Shown one piece after another: positions 52,928 through 61,946 of a DNA stretch of 64,000 nucleotides; positions within the stretch are counted from its first letter, which is position 1; the number at the start of each line of letters is the position of its first letter. Source of the DNA: Bacteroidota bacterium. Lineage in GTDB: Bacteria; Bacteroidota; Bacteroidia; Bacteroidales; Prolixibacteraceae. The position numbers and the translations under genes are program-made. The stretch covers positions 59,615 through 123,614 of the forward strand of contig JAHEYU010000009.1 of assembly GCA_023251435.1 (NCBI GenBank), given 5' to 3'. The notes beneath the pieces were generated by a model, which worked only from the letters and a program-made list of their open reading frames with translations, searched no databases and had not been told where the DNA came from.

Positions 52928-53833
52928 ATGATTTTTCCTGAAAACCTTCAAAAAGGCGACCGTATCCGGATTGTTGCACCTGCCGGAAAAGTGCAGAAAG
53001 ACAAAGTACTTCCCGGCATTGAATTGCTGCAGGACATTGGCTATGAAGTGCTGATCGGAAACCATGTTTTCGACCGCGATTTTCAATATGCCGGTAACGA
53101 CCTTCAACGCGCCTCCGACCTTCAGGAAGCAATAAGCGACCCGAAAACCAAAGCCATTATTTGCGCCCGCGGGGGTTACGGTTCTGTTCGGATCATCGAA
53201 AAAACCGACTTCGCCCCTCTCCTCAAAAATCCAAAATGGCTGGTTGGGTTTAGCGATGTTACTGTTTTGCATTCAGTACTTAATAAACTCGGGATTGCCA
53301 GTATTCACGGTGCAATGCCCGCTTTTTTCATCGATAAAAATAAACCCGCGAAAAGCTTTTTAAGCCTGATAGAATTACTTTCAACCGGGAAATCGCAGGT
53401 TGAGATTGCCACCCATCAGCTGAACCGCGCAGGAATTTGTTCAGGAGAACTGGTTGGCGGAAACTTATCGCTGCTTTACAGCCTTCAGGGAACTCGCTGG
53501 CAGATAGATACTTCAGGAAAAATACTGCTTTTGGAAGATTTATCGGAATACCTGTACCACCTCGACCGGATGATGCAAAATCTCCGGCTGGCAGGACAAC
53601 TGCAAAATCTGGCAGGATTGGTCGTCGGAGGTTTTACCGATATGCACGACAACGAAAGTCCATACGGAAAAACTGCTTACGAAATCATTCACGAAGCCAT
53701 CCGCGATTATCATTACCCGGTTTGTTTCGACTTTCCTTCGGGGCATATTCCTAAAAATCTGGCACTTATGCTGGGGGCGAATTATCGCCTGGAGGTTGGC
53801 AGTAATTGTGTTTTTAAACGCATTGAACAATGA
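52928..53833 (+). CDS. ldcA: LD-carboxypeptidase (peptidase family S66)
   Basis: A 301-residue cytoplasmic serine peptidase that removes the terminal D-Ala from recycled murein tetrapeptides. Visible marks are VAPAGKVQKD at the N-terminus, CARGGYGS, the nucleophile serine in GFSDVT, and GELVGGNLSLL with the following Glu and C-terminal His region (SGHIPKN). The length matches. It overlaps yraN by 4 bp (ATGA). Confidence 0.93.
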   Translation: MIFPENLQKGDRIRIVAPAGKVQKDKVLPGIELLQDIGYEVLIGNHVFDRDFQYAGNDLQRASDLQEAISDPKTKAIICARGGYGSVRIIEKTDFAPLLKNPKWLVGFSDVTVLHSVLNKLGIASIHGAMPAFFIDKNKPAKSFLSLIELLSTGKSQVEIATHQLNRAGICSGELVGGNLSLLYSLQGTRWQIDTSGKILLLEDLSEYLYHLDRMMQNLRLAGQLQNLAGLVVGGFTDMHDNESPYGKTAYEIIHEAIRDYHYPVCFDFPSGHIPKNLALMLGANYRLEVGSNCVFKRIEQ

Positions 53834-54195
53834 GCGAAGCAAAGAAACTTGGGAACAAAGGCGAGGAGTTGGCTGTCGAACATCTTCGTTCTATTGGCTA
53901 CCAGATACTGGCGGTGAACTGGTTTTCAAGTCATCTCGAAATAGATATTATTGCCAGAGATGGCAACGAACTGGTAATTGTTGAAGTAAAAGCCCGAAGC
54001 AGCGATTCTTATGAACACCCTTCGGAAGCTGTTTCAAACAAAAAGATTCGCTTTCTGATGAATGCCGCCGAGGCTTATATTTATGAAAATAACATTAATC
54101 TGGATACCCGCTTCGATGTAATTTCTATCATCTTTCGCAAGGGCGGTTTTGATCTGGAACACTTCAAAGATGCGTTTTATCCGCCGGTGAATTAA
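53830..54195 (+). CDS. yraN: YraN-family (UPF0102) endonuclease-like protein
   Basis: A 121-residue protein of the YraN family, which has an Mrr/Holliday-junction-resolvase-like nuclease fold. The expected catalytic pattern is present: GEELAVEHL, then EIDIIARDGNELVIVEVKAR, with the E-x-K pair. The function in the cell is poorly known, possibly DNA repair. It overlaps the preceding LD-carboxypeptidase gene, so expression is coupled. Confidence 0.92.
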   Translation: MSEAKKLGNKGEELAVEHLRSIGYQILAVNWFSSHLEIDIIARDGNELVIVEVKARSSDSYEHPSEAVSNKKIRFLMNAAEAYIYENNINLDTRFDVISIIFRKGGFDLEHFKDAFYPPVN

Positions 54196-54199
54196 AAAA

Positions 54200-54282
54200 C
54201 CGTATCAAAATCATTAACCCATTCTTCTGATCCCGATTAGGACGGGATGACAAGATCTGCGAGTATTTTGACTTTGATACGG
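54200..54282. repeat. Nested palindromic element (REP-like) after yraN
   Basis: An outer perfect 10-bp stem CCGTATCAAA (54200-54209) with TTTGATACGG (54273-54282) encloses an inner stem ATCCCG (54230-54235) with CGGGAT (54243-54248). It lies between convergent genes and may end both transcripts. The inner words resemble dispersed palindromic repeats in Bacteroidota genomes. Confidence 0.5.
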
Positions 54283-54310
54283 CCTTATATAAATCTATCC
54301 TCAAATCTTT

Positions 54311-56887
54311 TTAAAAAGCAGAATCGAGTGTTTGAATGGCAAACACTTCATTAAGCTTTTCCTTTAAAATAGTCGTTTCCAGCTTTACTTTTACTGTTTT
54401 CCCAGGAATGAGATCGAAATAATTATCGCTAAAAAATCCTTCTTCGTCACCAATCGTCATGTACAGGTTTTTGGCCAGTTTGTCGGTATTTAGTGAAATT
54501 TCGAAACCACCGTCAACCGCATTTATTTCATACTTCACGGTTGGTGTTGGAAGCACAATTTCTTTTATTGGTCTGAAAAACAAAGTATTGTTTGAAATAA
54601 TCTGTTCGTTTTCAACCAGTTCGACCACAAGAAATTGTATTCTGGGCTGAAGGTTCATCAGGAACTGAATTGTTCTGGCAGCAAAAAAGGTATTGCTTGA
54701 ATTAGCAGGAACAGTCACTTCCTTCAGTTCTTTATAAATTTCTTTTCCTTCAAAATCGAGCACTTTCACAACAAGCTGTGCTTTTATTTCGGATAATTTG
54801 TCATTAATAATGTCCACTTTCAGCGAGTCTTTATCCTGATAAGGCGAAACCAAAACTGGTTCAAATCCTTTTTTTGCGAAGTATTGCAATGCTTTCCAGC
54901 GTTGATAATAATCGGTCGAACTCCACGAAGCAACCGGCCAGCAATCATTAATCTGCCAGTACAAACTTCCCATACAATAGGGTGCTGCCCGACGGTGGCC
55001 TTCGAGTGCGAATTTGATTCCTTCGGCTTGCAACACATGGTTTACATACAGAAACGATTCAAAATTCTTCGGTTTTTTATAGTCCTGAAGCATGTAATAT
55101 TCGATGGTACCGTTTCCGATTGACGAACGCTGATGCGACTTCATCACTTCGGAGAAAATGTCGTAATCTTCAGGAGTTGCATATTGTTTTACGGTTTTCA
55201 ATTCAGGAAAAGACTGAAATCCGTATTCACTCATAAACCTTGCGATGTGTGTAGCGTAGTTTTTAAACGGTTCTTTGCCCCACCAAACACCCCAGTAATG
55301 TTCGTCGCCATTCGCCAAATCTGCCGGAATGCCCGGGCCGGAAGCAGGCGATGAATCCCAGTAACTGCGTGCCGGATCGTTGGCAGCCACAGCTTCAGGT
55401 AAAACTTTCAGGAAAATATCGGAGTACGATTTCCAAATTTTATCGGCAGTTTCTTTGTTGGCAGCTTCTTCCTTTTGTTTCCATCCCCAGCCAAACCAGG
55501 CCGCCAGAATTTCATTGTTTCCGCACCACATGGCAATGCTCGGATGGTTGCGCAGACGTTTAATGTTGTCGGTTGCTTCCTGTTTCACGTTTTCCAGAAA
55601 AGCTTCATCGCCGGGGAACATGGCACATGCAAACATAAAATCCTGCCAAACCAGCAAACCATTTTCATCGCATAAATCGTAGAAAAGGTCGTTTTCGTAT
55701 ATTCCGCCACCCCAAACACGCAACATGTTGAAATTCGAAATCTTAGAAGTTTTAATCACATTCCGGTACATTTCTTCCGTCACACGGGCTGGGAAAACGT
55801 CGTTTGGAATGTAATTGGCTCCTTTCATAAAAACCGGAACACCATTAAGTTTGTAGTAAAATGAAGTTCCTTTTTCGTCTTTATCGCGAACCAGCTCGAG
55901 GGTTCGGATACCGATGCGTTCCGATTTTTCAGCGAAACGTTTGCCAATGGCGAGTTTCCCTTTGATATTGTATAAGTGAGCTTCGCCCAGTCCATTGGTC
56001 CACCAAAGTTTCGGATTGGCAATTTTAAAATCGACCGAATACGTTGAAATACCTTCCTTCAGTTGTACATCGGCCTTCGCAAGTTCAATTCCGTCATTTT
56101 CAATGCTAATTGTAGCATTATTTGCGTTGCTGGCATCAATCTCGAAAACGGCAGTCAGTGTGGCTTCAGTTTCCGAAACTGAATTTTGTTTCAATTGCAG
56201 GTTTTCAATTCGGGCATCATTCCAGGCTGTCAGAAATACCGGACGCCATAATCCACTTGAAACCAAACGTGGCCCCCAGTCCCAGCCAAAATGATAGCCA
56301 GCTTTCCGGGTATAAACCGAAACCATTTTGTTGCCTTCAACCTTACCAATTTCGGCTAAATCGTTTGGCGAAACCGGAATCACATAGTCGTTGGCATCGT
56401 ATTTTTTAAGCCCTTCAACTATGGGAGAACGGAATAAAATCCGCAGCTCATTTGTTCCTGGCTGAAGTTGTGATTTTACATCGACCAGCCATTCGCGGAA
56501 CATGTTATCAGCCGAAAGTACCTGAACATCGTTCACAAAAACATCGGCATACGTGTCCAGACCTTTAAAATCGAGAGCAACCCGGTCGTGTTTCATAAAG
56601 TCTTCACCAACATTGATCGTGGTTTTATATTCCCAGTTTTCCTTGTCGATCCATTGTAAATCATGTTCATTAAGGCGATAAAAAGGATCTTTAATCAGTC
56701 CGTTTTGGAGCAAATCGGTATGAACACTTCCGGGAACAGTTGCTGGTAACCATTCATTTTTACCGGCCTGAGTGAAACTCCAGCTTGCCGAGAGTTCAGT
56801 TGTTACCACCAAATTGGGATCTTTGGGCTGGCACCCGAATAACAGGATGAGCGAGAAAAATACAGGGATAAGGTTTTTGGTTTTCAT
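54311..56887 (-). CDS. GH2 beta-mannosidase lipoprotein
   Basis: An 858-residue glycoside hydrolase family 2 enzyme. The lipobox is LFGC near residue 17. The sugar-binding N-terminal domain (SVHTDLLQNGLIKDPFYR) is typical of beta-mannosidases. The acid/base is E459 in WCGNNE and the nucleophile E554 in SEYGFQS, both in family-typical context. It removes terminal beta-mannose at the cell surface or in the periplasm. The start is the ATG at 56887, where the signal begins. Confidence 0.93.
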   Translation of the reverse strand: MKTKNLIPVFFSLILLFGCQPKDPNLVVTTELSASWSFTQAGKNEWLPATVPGSVHTDLLQNGLIKDPFYRLNEHDLQWIDKENWEYKTTINVGEDFMKHDRVALDFKGLDTYADVFVNDVQVLSADNMFREWLVDVKSQLQPGTNELRILFRSPIVEGLKKYDANDYVIPVSPNDLAEIGKVEGNKMVSVYTRKAGYHFGWDWGPRLVSSGLWRPVFLTAWNDARIENLQLKQNSVSETEATLTAVFEIDASNANNATISIENDGIELAKADVQLKEGISTYSVDFKIANPKLWWTNGLGEAHLYNIKGKLAIGKRFAEKSERIGIRTLELVRDKDEKGTSFYYKLNGVPVFMKGANYIPNDVFPARVTEEMYRNVIKTSKISNFNMLRVWGGGIYENDLFYDLCDENGLLVWQDFMFACAMFPGDEAFLENVKQEATDNIKRLRNHPSIAMWCGNNEILAAWFGWGWKQKEEAANKETADKIWKSYSDIFLKVLPEAVAANDPARSYWDSSPASGPGIPADLANGDEHYWGVWWGKEPFKNYATHIARFMSEYGFQSFPELKTVKQYATPEDYDIFSEVMKSHQRSSIGNGTIEYYMLQDYKKPKNFESFLYVNHVLQAEGIKFALEGHRRAAPYCMGSLYWQINDCWPVASWSSTDYYQRWKALQYFAKKGFEPVLVSPYQDKDSLKVDIINDKLSEIKAQLVVKVLDFEGKEIYKELKEVTVPANSSNTFFAARTIQFLMNLQPRIQFLVVELVENEQIISNNTLFFRPIKEIVLPTPTVKYEINAVDGGFEISLNTDKLAKNLYMTIGDEEGFFSDNYFDLIPGKTVKVKLETTILKEKLNEVFAIQTLDSAF

Positions 56888-56995
56888 GATTGATTTAAGT
56901 GTGGATTTGAAGAACAAAAATGGGAAAAATTAATGATGGAAGAAAATTCTAAAATCACGAATCCGGAAGATTGATTTATCTTCTTTTAATTAAAG

Positions 56996-57003
56996 TACCT
57001 TTG
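56996..57003 (+). promoter_or_regulatory. -7 element directly before the DEAD-box helicase gene
   Basis: TACCTTTG is followed by four bases (CCGC) and the ATG at 57008, so the expected transcription start falls on the start codon and the message is probably leaderless. Confidence 0.5.
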
Positions 57004-57007
57004 CCGC

Positions 57008-58318
57008 ATGACAAGTCCGATTAAAAATCAAACAAATATTCTGGATAAACTGAACATTGAAAAACTCAATGTGATGCAGGAAGAAACCCAGGAGGCCATC
57101 AGTTCCAATCCTGAAATTGTATTGCTATCGCCAACTGGTACAGGTAAAACACTGGCATTTCTGCTGCCAATCATTGCCGAACTGGACATTAATTGCCCCG
57201 AAGTTCAGGTGCTAATCGTAGTTCCTTCGAGAGAATTAGCCATTCAGATTGAGCAGGTAGTCCGCGAAATGGGAACCGGGTACAAAGCAAACGCAGTTTA
57301 CGGCGGAAGAGCCGGTTCTAAAGACAAAACGGAAATCAAACACCGTCCGGCCATTTTGATTGGTACTCCGGGGAGAATTGCCGATCATTTGCGAAGGGAA
57401 AATTTTTCATCGGAATTTATAACCACGCTGGTGCTCGACGAATTCGATAAATCGCTGGAGATTGGGTTCGAAGTTGAGATGAAAGAGATATTGGCCTTGT
57501 TACCGAATGTTCAGAAAAAGATATTGACTTCTGCCACACAGGAAGTTGAAATTCCGAAGTTTGTCGGGCTAAACAATCCAACAATTATCGATTACCTTGA
57601 TCAGGGAACTTCGCAGTTGAAAGTCAGAACAGTACTTTCCTCTTCTCCGGATAAGCTGGAAACATTGACCGAATTACTTTGTCATTTAGGTAATCAACCC
57701 GGAATTATCTTCTGCAACTTCAAGGATACCATTCAAGAAGTGAGTGATTTTTTGACTGGAAATAACATCGGTCACGGCTGTTTTTATGGCGGGATGGAAC
57801 AAAAAGACCGCGAACGGGCGCTCATCAAATTCCGGAACGGAACTCACCGGCTGATTGTAGCTACTGATTTGGCAGCCAGAGGAATCGACATTCCGGAAAT
57901 CAGATTCATTATTCACTACCAACTACCGCAACGGGCACATGAATTTACCCATCGCAACGGACGGACTGCACGGATGTTCAATGATGGAACGGCTTATGTG
58001 ATAAAAGGGAAAAATGAAAACCTGCCTGATTTTGTTGAAAATGCAGAAGTTGAAAAAATAGAGAAAGCACCAGTACCATCGCCTTCTATCTGGGAAACGA
58101 TTTATATTTCAGGAGGAAGAAAAGATAAAATCTCGAAAGGAGACATTGCCGGATTATTCATGAAACAAGGCAAACTTGGTAGCGACCAGATTGGAACTAT
58201 CGAAATCAAAACCGATTGTGCTTTTGTGGCAGTTCGGGCATCCGAAGTAAATCGGCTTATTTCGTTGGTGGACAACAGCAGGTTAAAAAGTAAAAAAGTT
58301 AGGGTGACGGTGATTTAA
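57008..58318 (+). CDS. DEAD-box-family RNA helicase with DbpA-like RNA-binding tail (DEFD variant)
   Basis: A 436-residue helicase. Walker A is SPTGTGKTLAF; motif II reads DEFD instead of DEAD; motif III is TSATQ; HRNGRTAR is motif VI. After the two RecA-like domains, the last 75 residues (WETIYISGGRKDKISKGDIA to the end) match the DbpA RNA-binding domain that directs the helicase to 23S rRNA. It probably acts in ribosome assembly. The phenylalanine in motif II is unusual but keeps both catalytic acids. Confidence 0.9.
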   Translation: MTSPIKNQTNILDKLNIEKLNVMQEETQEAISSNPEIVLLSPTGTGKTLAFLLPIIAELDINCPEVQVLIVVPSRELAIQIEQVVREMGTGYKANAVYGGRAGSKDKTEIKHRPAILIGTPGRIADHLRRENFSSEFITTLVLDEFDKSLEIGFEVEMKEILALLPNVQKKILTSATQEVEIPKFVGLNNPTIIDYLDQGTSQLKVRTVLSSSPDKLETLTELLCHLGNQPGIIFCNFKDTIQEVSDFLTGNNIGHGCFYGGMEQKDRERALIKFRNGTHRLIVATDLAARGIDIPEIRFIIHYQLPQRAHEFTHRNGRTARMFNDGTAYVIKGKNENLPDFVENAEVEKIEKAPVPSPSIWETIYISGGRKDKISKGDIAGLFMKQGKLGSDQIGTIEIKTDCAFVAVRASEVNRLISLVDNSRLKSKKVRVTVI

Positions 58319-58326
58319 AAGGAATA

Positions 58327-58521
58327 TTATTCCTCGATAGATAGCATTTCGTCATTACCAAGCTGGTTCAAAAAAATTTGGTCTGAAATAATGCTTCTCC
58401 TCAATTCTTTTTCTGTTTCCTTACGGGCAACACCGGTGACATTTCCACCTCTTCGGGCAACTTGTTTGCTTTTAGGGAAAGTGTCATGTTTCTTCTTCTT
58501 GGGTACTTTGCATACCTGGGG
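58327..58521 (-). pseudogene. C-terminal remnant of a DinD/BRO-type protein
   Basis: The minus strand encodes 64 codons ending LGNDEMLSIEE and a stop, with VARRGGNVTGVARKETEKEL inside. That pattern is like the C-terminus of DNA-damage-inducible protein D and related BRO-type proteins. There is no start codon: a stop lies directly upstream at 58522-58524. Again only the 3' end of a gene is kept, here next to a toxin-antitoxin pair. The family call is by eye and moderate. Confidence 0.5.
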
Positions 58522-58777
58522 TCAATTTGTCCCTAAGTAAATAATCAGTTGAATATTTTTTCCTATCCGGCGATTCCCGTTTGGGTTGTCGACAATTTGT
58601 CGACTACTCAATGACGAAACCATATTCTCCTTTCTTCATCTTAAACCATTAAATAAAACCCGATGTATTCAATTTTTGAGTTTTAATCACAAATCGGTGA
58701 TAAAATCTTCATCGAAATTCAGGAGGAGGCAACTTGAAAAACAACTTTTAAAAGGTACACCATCTCTAATACAATCG

Positions 58778-58785
58778 TATATTTG
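58778..58785 (+). promoter_or_regulatory. -7 promoter element for the toxin-antitoxin pair
   Basis: TATATTTG matches TAnnTTTG and lies 20 bases before the antitoxin ATG. Confidence 0.55.
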
Positions 58786-58805
58786 TGATACAAAACAAGT
58801 TTGTT

Positions 58806-59033
58806 ATGAATATACAAGTTAGAAAGCTCAATGCAATTGAGTATATTATTGCACTTAAAGACGAAAAGGTATTAAGCAAGATAGAGTCAGCTATTGTTGA
58901 AAGTCAGAAAAGGGAAATAAAACCTTTTACTCAGAAGCAATTGATTGAAAGAGCGAAACTAGCAAACAAGGATTATTTAGCAGGAAGGTATAAAACACAA
59001 GATCAGCTCGAAACAGAATCAGAAAACTGGTAA
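58806..59033 (+). CDS. Antitoxin of a ParE/RelE-type system
   Basis: A 75-residue protein, start ATG at 58806. The N-terminus MNIQVRKLNAIEYIIAL begins a helical region; the C-terminal half (QKQLIERAKLANKDYLAGRY) is a charged helix expected to wrap the toxin. Proteins of this kind in Bacteroidota precede ParE-type toxins. It is separated from the toxin gene by four bases. No DNA-binding fold is obvious. Confidence 0.8.
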   Translation: MNIQVRKLNAIEYIIALKDEKVLSKIESAIVESQKREIKPFTQKQLIERAKLANKDYLAGRYKTQDQLETESENW

Positions 59034-59037
59034 GGAA

Positions 59038-59349
59038 ATGAAAGTAATCTGGAGTAGCTTTGCAGAAAATACACTTGCTGACATTTACAATTATTACCGG
59101 GATGTTGCTGATATTATTGTAGCTAAAAGAATAAAATCGGAGATTCTTTTAGCTACAAAATTATTAATAAAACATCCAAATTCTGGTCAAGTTGAGGAGT
59201 TATTGAAACAACTTGAAGAAGGTCACAGATATCTGGTTATCGGACACCACAAGATAATCTACAAGCATGTTGAAGAGGGAATTTTAATTACAGATGTATA
59301 CGATACCCGCCAAAATCCCATCAAAATGAACAATCCGGAACGCAAATAA
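59038..59349 (+). CDS. ParE/RelE-family toxin
   Basis: A 103-residue toxin: MKVIWSSFAENTLADIYNYY is the typical start, followed by KRIKSEILLATKLLIKHPNSG, and the C-terminal strands YLVIGHHKIIYKHVEEGILI and VYDTRQNP carry the conserved arginine. RelE/ParE toxins cut mRNA or inhibit gyrase; ParE is more likely from the DTRQNP ending. It forms a bicistron with the preceding antitoxin and is closed by a strong terminator. Confidence 0.9.
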   Translation: MKVIWSSFAENTLADIYNYYRDVADIIVAKRIKSEILLATKLLIKHPNSGQVEELLKQLEEGHRYLVIGHHKIIYKHVEEGILITDVYDTRQNPIKMNNPERK

Positions 59350-59382
59350 AACCCCGATACAGATCCTGTACCGGGGTTTTTT
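59348..59382. terminator. Terminator between toxin and GH94 genes
   Basis: An 11-bp stem (59352-59362 with 59366-59376, one mismatch) with a 3-base loop, flanked by AAAA and TTTTTT, lies between convergent genes. Confidence 0.85.
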
Positions 59383-59402
59383 ATATCTTTTAAAAGGACG
59401 AT

Positions 59403-61841
59403 TTATCCCATAATCACAATCACTGTATGTTCTTCGCCATCTTCGAAAAGAGGAATCAGATTCGACGTTTGTAATTGACCATCAACGATGATTTCTTTTA
59501 CACCTTTCGATACTCGATTCGGATTTTGAACCTCAATGTGGTATTCGGCTCCCCTGAATTTACGGGTAACTTTAAAGCCTTTCCAATCGATTGGAATACA
59601 CGGATCAACAATCAGTCCTTCGTAATCTGGCTGAATTCCCAGAATAAACTGTGTGATGGCATAAAAATTCCACGAAGCTGTTCCGGTTAACCACGAGTTT
59701 TTGGCTTCGCCCGGTTTAAAGGCATCTTTTCCGGCAACCATTTGTGCATAAACGTAAGGTTCTGTTTTGTGCAATTCGCTGATGTCTTCCAGGTACGACG
59801 GACAAATTTTCCGGTAATATTCCCATGCGCGGTTTCCGTTACCAACTACCGTTTCGCCAATCATGATCCACGGATTATTGTGACAGAAAACACCCGCATT
59901 TTCCTTGTATCCGGGAGGGTACGATGATATTTCGCCATACTCGATGTAGTACTTCGTGAATGCCGGGTTATTCAACACAATTCCGTATTGAGAATCGAGG
60001 CGTTCTTTCACCGCATCCAGTGCTTTTTCGCAAAGTCCTTCTTCCTTGCCAATTCCAGCCATGGTGCACCACCCATTCGATTCGATGAAGATTTTACCTT
60101 CTTCGTTCTCGTTGCTGCCAATTTTATTTCCGTAATAATCGTAAGCGCGGATAAACCATTCGCCATCCCAGCCATGTTTTTTCACGGCATCCATCATCGC
60201 ATCAATATGTGATTGAGCACGGGCGGCTTCTTCGGTCAGGCCAAGTTTGGTGCACAAAGTCACATAATCACGACCATAGATGACAAACAAACCAGCAATC
60301 ATCAGCGATTCTGCTTTGCTTCCTTCTGATTTATTTTCGGTAGTCTGGAACGATTCGTTCGGGTCGTTCGAAAAACAGTTTAGGTTCAGACAGTCGTTCC
60401 AGTCGGCACGGCCAATGAGTGGCAATCCGTGAGGTCCGAGGTTGTTGACTACATGATCGAACGAAACGGTTAGGTGCTCAAACAGTGTGCGGGCAACCGA
60501 CATGTCGTTATCGAAAGGAACCATTTCTGTTAGGATACCGAAATCGCCTGTTTCTTTGATGTAACTGATCGTTCCAAGAATCAACCACATCGGGTCGTCG
60601 TTAAATCCGCCACCGATGTCGTTATTCCCCTTTTTAGTCAGTGGTTGATACTGGTGGTAACAGCCTCCATCCTGAAATTGGGTTGAGGCAATATCGATGA
60701 TGCGTTCGCGGGCACGTTCAGGGATTTGGTGCACAAATCCGATCAAATCCTGGTTCGAATCGCGAAAGCCCATTCCACGACCGATGCCGCTTTCGAAATA
60801 CGAAGCTGAACGCGAGAAGCAGAAAGTAATCATACACTGGTACTGGTTCCAGATATTGACCATTCGATCGAGCTTTTCATCTCCCGAATCAATGGTATAG
60901 ACGCTAAGCAGGTTATCCCAATATTCGCGCAATTCGGCCAAAGCGGCATCCACTTTTGCAACGGTATTGAATTTCGCAATGGTTTCTTTGGCTTTGGTCT
61001 TGTTAATGATGTTTTTCGATTCCCATTTTTCGTCTTCTTTATTTTCGACATAACCCAAAACAAAAACAAAATCTTTCGATTCGCCCGGCTGTAGTTCTAC
61101 TTCGAGGTAATGCGAAGCGATTGGCGACCAGCCATGAGCTTCGGTATTGCGCGATTTTCCTTCAGCAACAACCTGGGGTTCGTCAAAGCCATTGTACAAT
61201 CCGAAGAACGATTCGCGGTCAGTATCAAAACCCTGAACCAGAACGTTTACCGAATAGTAGGCGAAATGATCGCGACGTTCTTTGTATTCAGTTTTGTGGT
61301 AGATGACCGAATCTTCGATTTCCACTTCGCCGGTCGAAAAATTACGTTGGAAGTTTTCCATGTCGGCCGCGGCATTCCACAGGCACCACTCCACAAACGA
61401 GAATATCTTCAGCTTTTTAACTTCTTTCGAGTTGTTGGTCAGGCTTAGTTTCTGAACTTCGGCCCAGGTCTTGAGCGGCACAAAATAAAGCGCAGTGGCT
61501 GTCACCCCATTCTTTTCTCCTTTGATGGAAGTGTAATTCATCCCGTGACGGCACTCATAGCTGTCGAGATCCGTTTTGCAAGGCTTCCAGCCTGGCGACC
61601 AAGTGGTATCACCATCTTTGATGTAAAAATATTTACCACCACTGTCCATCGGAACATTGTTGTAGCGGTAACGGGTTAATCGGCGGAACTTGGCATCTTT
61701 GTAAAAAGTATATCCACCGGCAGTATTTGAAATCAGTGAGAAAAAATCTTCATTGCCAAGGTAATTGATCCAAGGCCACGGCGTTTTTGGGTTGGTGATC
61801 ACATATTCTCTGTGCTGATCGTCGAAATGTCCGAATTTCAT
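59403..61841 (-). CDS. GH94 phosphorylase, cellobiose-phosphorylase-like
   Basis: An 812-residue cytoplasmic enzyme that splits a beta-linked disaccharide with phosphate. Marks of family GH94 are [20 protein letters not shown] at the N-terminus, [20 protein letters not shown], the catalytic acid in GRADWNDC (D483 is the last Asp) and NDDPMWL. The sequence resembles cellobiose phosphorylases most, but mannosyl-specific members cannot be excluded without a tree. It is cotranscribed downstream of the GPH sugar symporter gene. Confidence 0.9.
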   Translation of the reverse strand: MKFGHFDDQHREYVITNPKTPWPWINYLGNEDFFSLISNTAGGYTFYKDAKFRRLTRYRYNNVPMDSGGKYFYIKDGDTTWSPGWKPCKTDLDSYECRHGMNYTSIKGEKNGVTATALYFVPLKTWAEVQKLSLTNNSKEVKKLKIFSFVEWCLWNAAADMENFQRNFSTGEVEIEDSVIYHKTEYKERRDHFAYYSVNVLVQGFDTDRESFFGLYNGFDEPQVVAEGKSRNTEAHGWSPIASHYLEVELQPGESKDFVFVLGYVENKEDEKWESKNIINKTKAKETIAKFNTVAKVDAALAELREYWDNLLSVYTIDSGDEKLDRMVNIWNQYQCMITFCFSRSASYFESGIGRGMGFRDSNQDLIGFVHQIPERARERIIDIASTQFQDGGCYHQYQPLTKKGNNDIGGGFNDDPMWLILGTISYIKETGDFGILTEMVPFDNDMSVARTLFEHLTVSFDHVVNNLGPHGLPLIGRADWNDCLNLNCFSNDPNESFQTTENKSEGSKAESLMIAGLFVIYGRDYVTLCTKLGLTEEAARAQSHIDAMMDAVKKHGWDGEWFIRAYDYYGNKIGSNENEEGKIFIESNGWCTMAGIGKEEGLCEKALDAVKERLDSQYGIVLNNPAFTKYYIEYGEISSYPPGYKENAGVFCHNNPWIMIGETVVGNGNRAWEYYRKICPSYLEDISELHKTEPYVYAQMVAGKDAFKPGEAKNSWLTGTASWNFYAITQFILGIQPDYEGLIVDPCIPIDWKGFKVTRKFRGAEYHIEVQNPNRVSKGVKEIIVDGQLQTSNLIPLFEDGEEHTVIVIMG

Positions 61842-61883
61842 AGTACTGAATTGTTAATGATTATTATTATTTACAATTTGGTT

Positions 61884-61920
61884 ATTTACGATTTACTATT
61901 AAATTGAGTAAATCGTAAAT
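61884..61920. repeat. 14-bp perfect stem-loop between symporter and phosphorylase genes
   Basis: ATTTACGATTTACT (61884-61897) pairs perfectly with AGTAAATCGTAAAT (61907-61920) around a 9-base loop, and the word TCGTAAAT recurs at 61928-61935. It lies in the gap between two genes transcribed in the same direction and could limit read-through or protect mRNA ends. It looks like a further dispersed intergenic repeat. Confidence 0.55.
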
Positions 61921-61946
61921 GGGTATATCGTAAATGGTTATATTGT

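Larger units (their letters stand above)
58319..58805. other. Gene-poor region after the helicase: remnant plus unassigned sequence
   Basis: The 487 bp contain the antisense remnant at 58327-58521 and then about 280 bp without a gene. The latter has a repeated and palindromic GTCGAC word near 58588-58604, several stops in all frames and the toxin-antitoxin promoter at its end. Base composition drops toward A/T, in line with foreign or decaying sequence. Confidence 0.6.

Noticed and set aside
58588..58604. GTCGACAATTTGTCGAC as a possible recombination (dif-like) site
   Set aside because: The arms are only eight bases, the word does not resemble XerC/XerD sites and no second copy was seen in the window.
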